Positions 62,401 to 64,000 of a stretch of 64,000 nt of DNA are shown piece after piece. The stretch lies in contig NZ_AOGX02000029.1 in assembly GCF_000332475.2 (NCBI RefSeq), positions 62,001 to 126,000 on the forward strand, in the 5' to 3' direction. The notes below the pieces were generated by a model, which was given only the letters and a program-made list of their open reading frames with translations, was not told the DNA's origin and did not search any database. Within the stretch, counting starts at the first letter, position 1; every line of letters begins with the position of its first letter. This DNA is from Leptospira yanagawae serovar Saopaulo str. Sao Paulo = ATCC 700523. GTDB lineage: Bacteria > Spirochaetota > Leptospiria > Leptospirales > Leptospiraceae. The translations under genes and the position numbers were made by a program.

Positions 62401-64000
62401 TTCTACAGGAGGGATTTACACCATTCCCATCAATTTAGCAATTGGGGGTGTCCTGACTCATACAAAAAGTTTAGTTGGTGAAACGCGATATGATGCATTA
62501 AAAGAACAAATTTCAGGTAGACATGAGGAAATTGCTGATCTGAAAGCAAACGAAGTGCAAATGGCAAAGAACGCAATTTCAAATGAGATCGCAACGGTTA
62601 CGGGAATTGATTTAGATATCATGTCGAAAGTGATTGAGGACAAGTACAACCAAAGAGAAATCAAAAAATCAAAACGTAGGAAATCGGAAAATAAGATTTC
62701 CGATCTTCAATCAAAATCAATTGGTGCCTATGGTGGGATGATCAAAACCGCCATGGTAGCAACAGGGATCAATGAAGCCGAAATTGCTTCTTTGTTGGAA
62801 GACACAAACCAATTGATCCATTCTCGGAATATAAAACCTGATTCTAAAGTCGCCACATACTTTCAATATACAGAACAAGGTTTTGGAATGCAAGCATCAG
62901 GAACACAATACCAATCTTCGTTTTTGGATTATACGGATGGAAAGACAGTTGTCACAGAATTAGGAAAACAAGCCCTAACAAAAGAAATTTCCAGGCTAAC
63001 AGGAATTGATGAATCCTTTCTAAAACAAAGCGTAGATATTTCTTATGGCAATCGCGAGCGTGATAAGGCAAATCAAAAAGCCAAATCGAAAGCGGCAAGA
63101 CAATCCGTTGTAAACGCCATTTCTTTAGCGATAACAATGGGAGCTAGTGGTGCTTTAACAGGTGTCAATTCGGTTTTATCTTCTGTTGGAAAGGCGGCAA
63201 GTTTCGTGACACAAGGTGTGATCCCTGCTACAGTAAAGATGGGACAAGTGATTTCCACAACCATCGTGCAGACAGTTGCTGGGAGCCATGAAGGTCCGAA
63301 GGGGGCTGTCGCAGGATTCACCAATGGTGTATTAAGTGGAATGATTGGGGAACGAACGAAATTCCAATCGGGATTTCTCAAAGGATTAATCCCTGGAATT
63401 GGAGTGAAATACAGTGCAGAAGAAGGATGGGGTGGAACCATTGGAATTGGAAATTCGACAAGTAATATCAGTTTGAGTGTTTCTGAAAAAGGAAATTCCT
63501 CCCTTCAGGTATCCAAGTCCATCGGTGATGGAGTTCAACTCACAGGAGATTTTACTTCCAATCAAGCATGGAATGTAGGGGTCCAATACAATCCCAAAGG
63601 TGAAGGTCCTAGGAAAGATTGGAATTATTCCATGATGTATGACTTAAAAGGATCGGGCCTTAGTGGTAGCATTGGTTATACAGACCCAGAAACGGGGATT
63701 GGATTAACTGCGAACTTTGACAGGGCTGGCATATCCACATCTTCCGAGTTAAATGGTGTGAGAGTTGCAACTTTTGGAAACAATGGGTTTCAATTGGAAG
63801 ACTATGATTTTGCTAACCAAAATATCAATTTAGCACAGGATTTAAGTGATAGTAAGGTAGATTCTATCATCACTCAGGAAAATGGGGGAGAAGATACTTT
63901 TTCAGATTTACTTAGTCAATTATCAATGTTAGGTGGAGTTCTAGTCGGTGGAATTGGACTTGTGAATTTACTTCGCAATCGACAAATTTCTGATGCAAAC
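59489..64000 (+). CDS. Giant secreted protein, TIGR04388-like, 5' part
   Basis: The frame is open from ATG 59489 to the window edge, 1504 codons without stop. A signal peptide (SILLSLLVLFSFIFHSVLA, cleavage about residue 31) is followed by about 1100 residues of mainly helical, Asn/Gln/Glu/Lys-rich sequence. Near 63100 a Gly/Ala/Ser/Thr-rich hydrophobic stretch (SLAITMGASGALTG) begins, then Gly-rich beta repeats (for example SGSIGYTDPETGIGLTANFD), then a short hydrophobic segment (MLGGVLVGGIGLVNLL). This matches my memory of the Leptospira TIGR04388 large-protein family; a variable, possibly toxic C-terminus would lie beyond the edge. The role is unknown. It closes the pump-gene run. Confidence 0.8.
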   Translation, partial: MVQFSKRFQSILLSLLVLFSFIFHSVLADSITDTWEVPNYQKQNYAEFYAYQYFSSSLEDWDFKVEEMLAESINSWLREANDRIESILANETDSDLIISNEGYLDERKRSLVSEVSILYAEWERELFGDYFENRDAFLLKLETGKVDQLYLERIGLETIYDEYTKEELLQLENREKIIQSAKEWEYEWENSKQEGLDAFATSLELLKQDYESYLFKIEETEDRFQTNLSAISEYKETVKSVISYMVSQLKDGLEVNCGIATGCQYKNIDGSFNEAGKILSKLISELSEELISSNENPDSILTLISTKIQNFLSIESNLALEEHSYFQNRIYTYQTGLNVNLDQTKSNFDLGLADWILRTQLYHALTPDQKYENWRIETDEKIGNFYKIHDPFLRAIFQSIHHSDENRLVSLINEKLGPGRRVNSMLGSNLYTDVHHFLNNDEILGIPIPFDSATNVNGNLLRDGNFYYAFWKMERTTPVFPSGTFYRQMGAIGYSILFEMYDETSSTSAQYWNENYSQLNSQNHHFQNRLLPAIGSWESKVKQYADDFRTWADAKENLKNEAKTNLIANIERLEVSKENWLSQIDREKKEGDETWLKLYEKGEAVLVSPTKEVSKPNEFLVSNFDEKGLKSFEELSDWKGTNEVSVGEQTLLSEFQRTITGVNQYANVLQMNYDLEALQKKEQTKLLNQMVYSLNQDLLQSRSFTKEESILVGNYDYQTLSAEERKNFGLCYENPNRAECNHLLKKEYEIQINHKSQNVTIRKEIYDGMLGVKNQEGEYTASKMETNRHFQLSQIGKIQSSDRKDFFVEWSDEDWNLLTQKQNELSNQFLTKSLANDQLTIASNIQSIEFQNQRNMETFYANKEKQENQDSLMQEIVLAYLGDGTKGIKASMQGKIESSINSELAKVWIQASGGSEADIQKATMAIEFMRGRLKAKKIESRDNFVSVQNPMSAIETVIGKSISHGMQFLNHSTGGIYTIPINLAIGGVLTHTKSLVGETRYDALKEQISGRHEEIADLKANEVQMAKNAISNEIATVTGIDLDIMSKVIEDKYNQREIKKSKRRKSENKISDLQSKSIGAYGGMIKTAMVATGINEAEIASLLEDTNQLIHSRNIKPDSKVATYFQYTEQGFGMQASGTQYQSSFLDYTDGKTVVTELGKQALTKEISRLTGIDESFLKQSVDISYGNRERDKANQKAKSKAARQSVVNAISLAITMGASGALTGVNSVLSSVGKAASFVTQGVIPATVKMGQVISTTIVQTVAGSHEGPKGAVAGFTNGVLSGMIGERTKFQSGFLKGLIPGIGVKYSAEEGWGGTIGIGNSTSNISLSVSEKGNSSLQVSKSIGDGVQLTGDFTSNQAWNVGVQYNPKGEGPRKDWNYSMMYDLKGSGLSGSIGYTDPETGIGLTANFDRAGISTSSELNGVRVATFGNNGFQLEDYDFANQNINLAQDLSDSKVDSIITQENGGEDTFSDLLSQLSMLGGVLVGGIGLVNLLRNRQISDAN

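Noticed and set aside
1..64000. CRISPR array, rRNA genes, prophage or plasmid origin
   Set aside because: No regularly spaced short repeats, no rRNA-like sequence, no phage structural genes and no replication genes were seen; the only mobile element is the IS at 9318-10504.

Overview
The window looks like chromosomal DNA of a Leptospira species. The evidence is a low-to-moderate GC content, many Leptospira-type lipoproteins, spirochaete flagellar genes in a characteristic order (flhF-flhG-fliA-fapA and fliI/fliJ/flbB), a DUF1554-type Calx-beta lipoprotein, and a giant protein resembling the Leptospira TIGR04388 family. A saprophytic clade is my guess only. Genes are tightly packed: many start-stop overlaps (ATGA, GTGA, TTGA), several convergent 3' overlaps, and no gene-free stretch above 300 bases.

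Layout. 1-7240: motility regulation and assembly (flhF 3' part, flhG, fliA, fapA and conserved small proteins), then remA overlapping gmk. 7328-14514: flagellar genes flbB and fliJ, and 4.6 kb away fliI on the same minus strand. Between them, on the plus strand, lies a hybrid sensor kinase/SpoIIE phosphatase gene cut in two by a 1187-bp IS3-family element (IS407-like) with a 4-bp target duplication. 14603-18031: a minus-strand group with murA (Asp instead of the fosfomycin-target Cys), a polyferredoxin, a small Cys/His protein and a lipoprotein. 18058-28880: a PilZ-like membrane protein, a GH3 enzyme, a DUF3095 protein, a Calx-beta/DUF1554 lipoprotein, an OmpA-like lipoprotein with an outer-membrane protein, an SGNH esterase and TenA. 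29087-33259: tRNA-Gly(GCC), tig-clpP-clpX and a lipoprotein that reads as a subclass B1 metallo-beta-lactamase. 33236-44451: tatA-tatC with a SpoIIE-like protein, a sensor kinase with an eroded ATPase domain, copper chaperones PCu(A)C and Sco, an M3 peptidase, a DCC protein, a GT39 enzyme and a PHP protein. 44647-47742: a minus-strand group of secreted proteins headed by a FecR-domain protein and a DUF4384 protein.

47865-64000 is the most unusual part. It is one plus-strand run of nine genes, mostly overlapping by a few bases: a TolC-like outer-membrane protein, an Ig-like lipoprotein, two more lipoproteins, a membrane protein, an HlyD/RND adaptor, an HME-like RND pump, a second RND-shaped protein without the proton-relay aspartate, and a giant secreted protein of at least 1504 residues that runs off the window. 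I infer a dedicated envelope export or assembly system; its substrate is unknown.

Other points worth checking are a ClpP whose catalytic Asp position reads Asn, a strong -1 frameshift signal in the IS element, and a possible hairpin over the ribosome-binding site of the giant gene.
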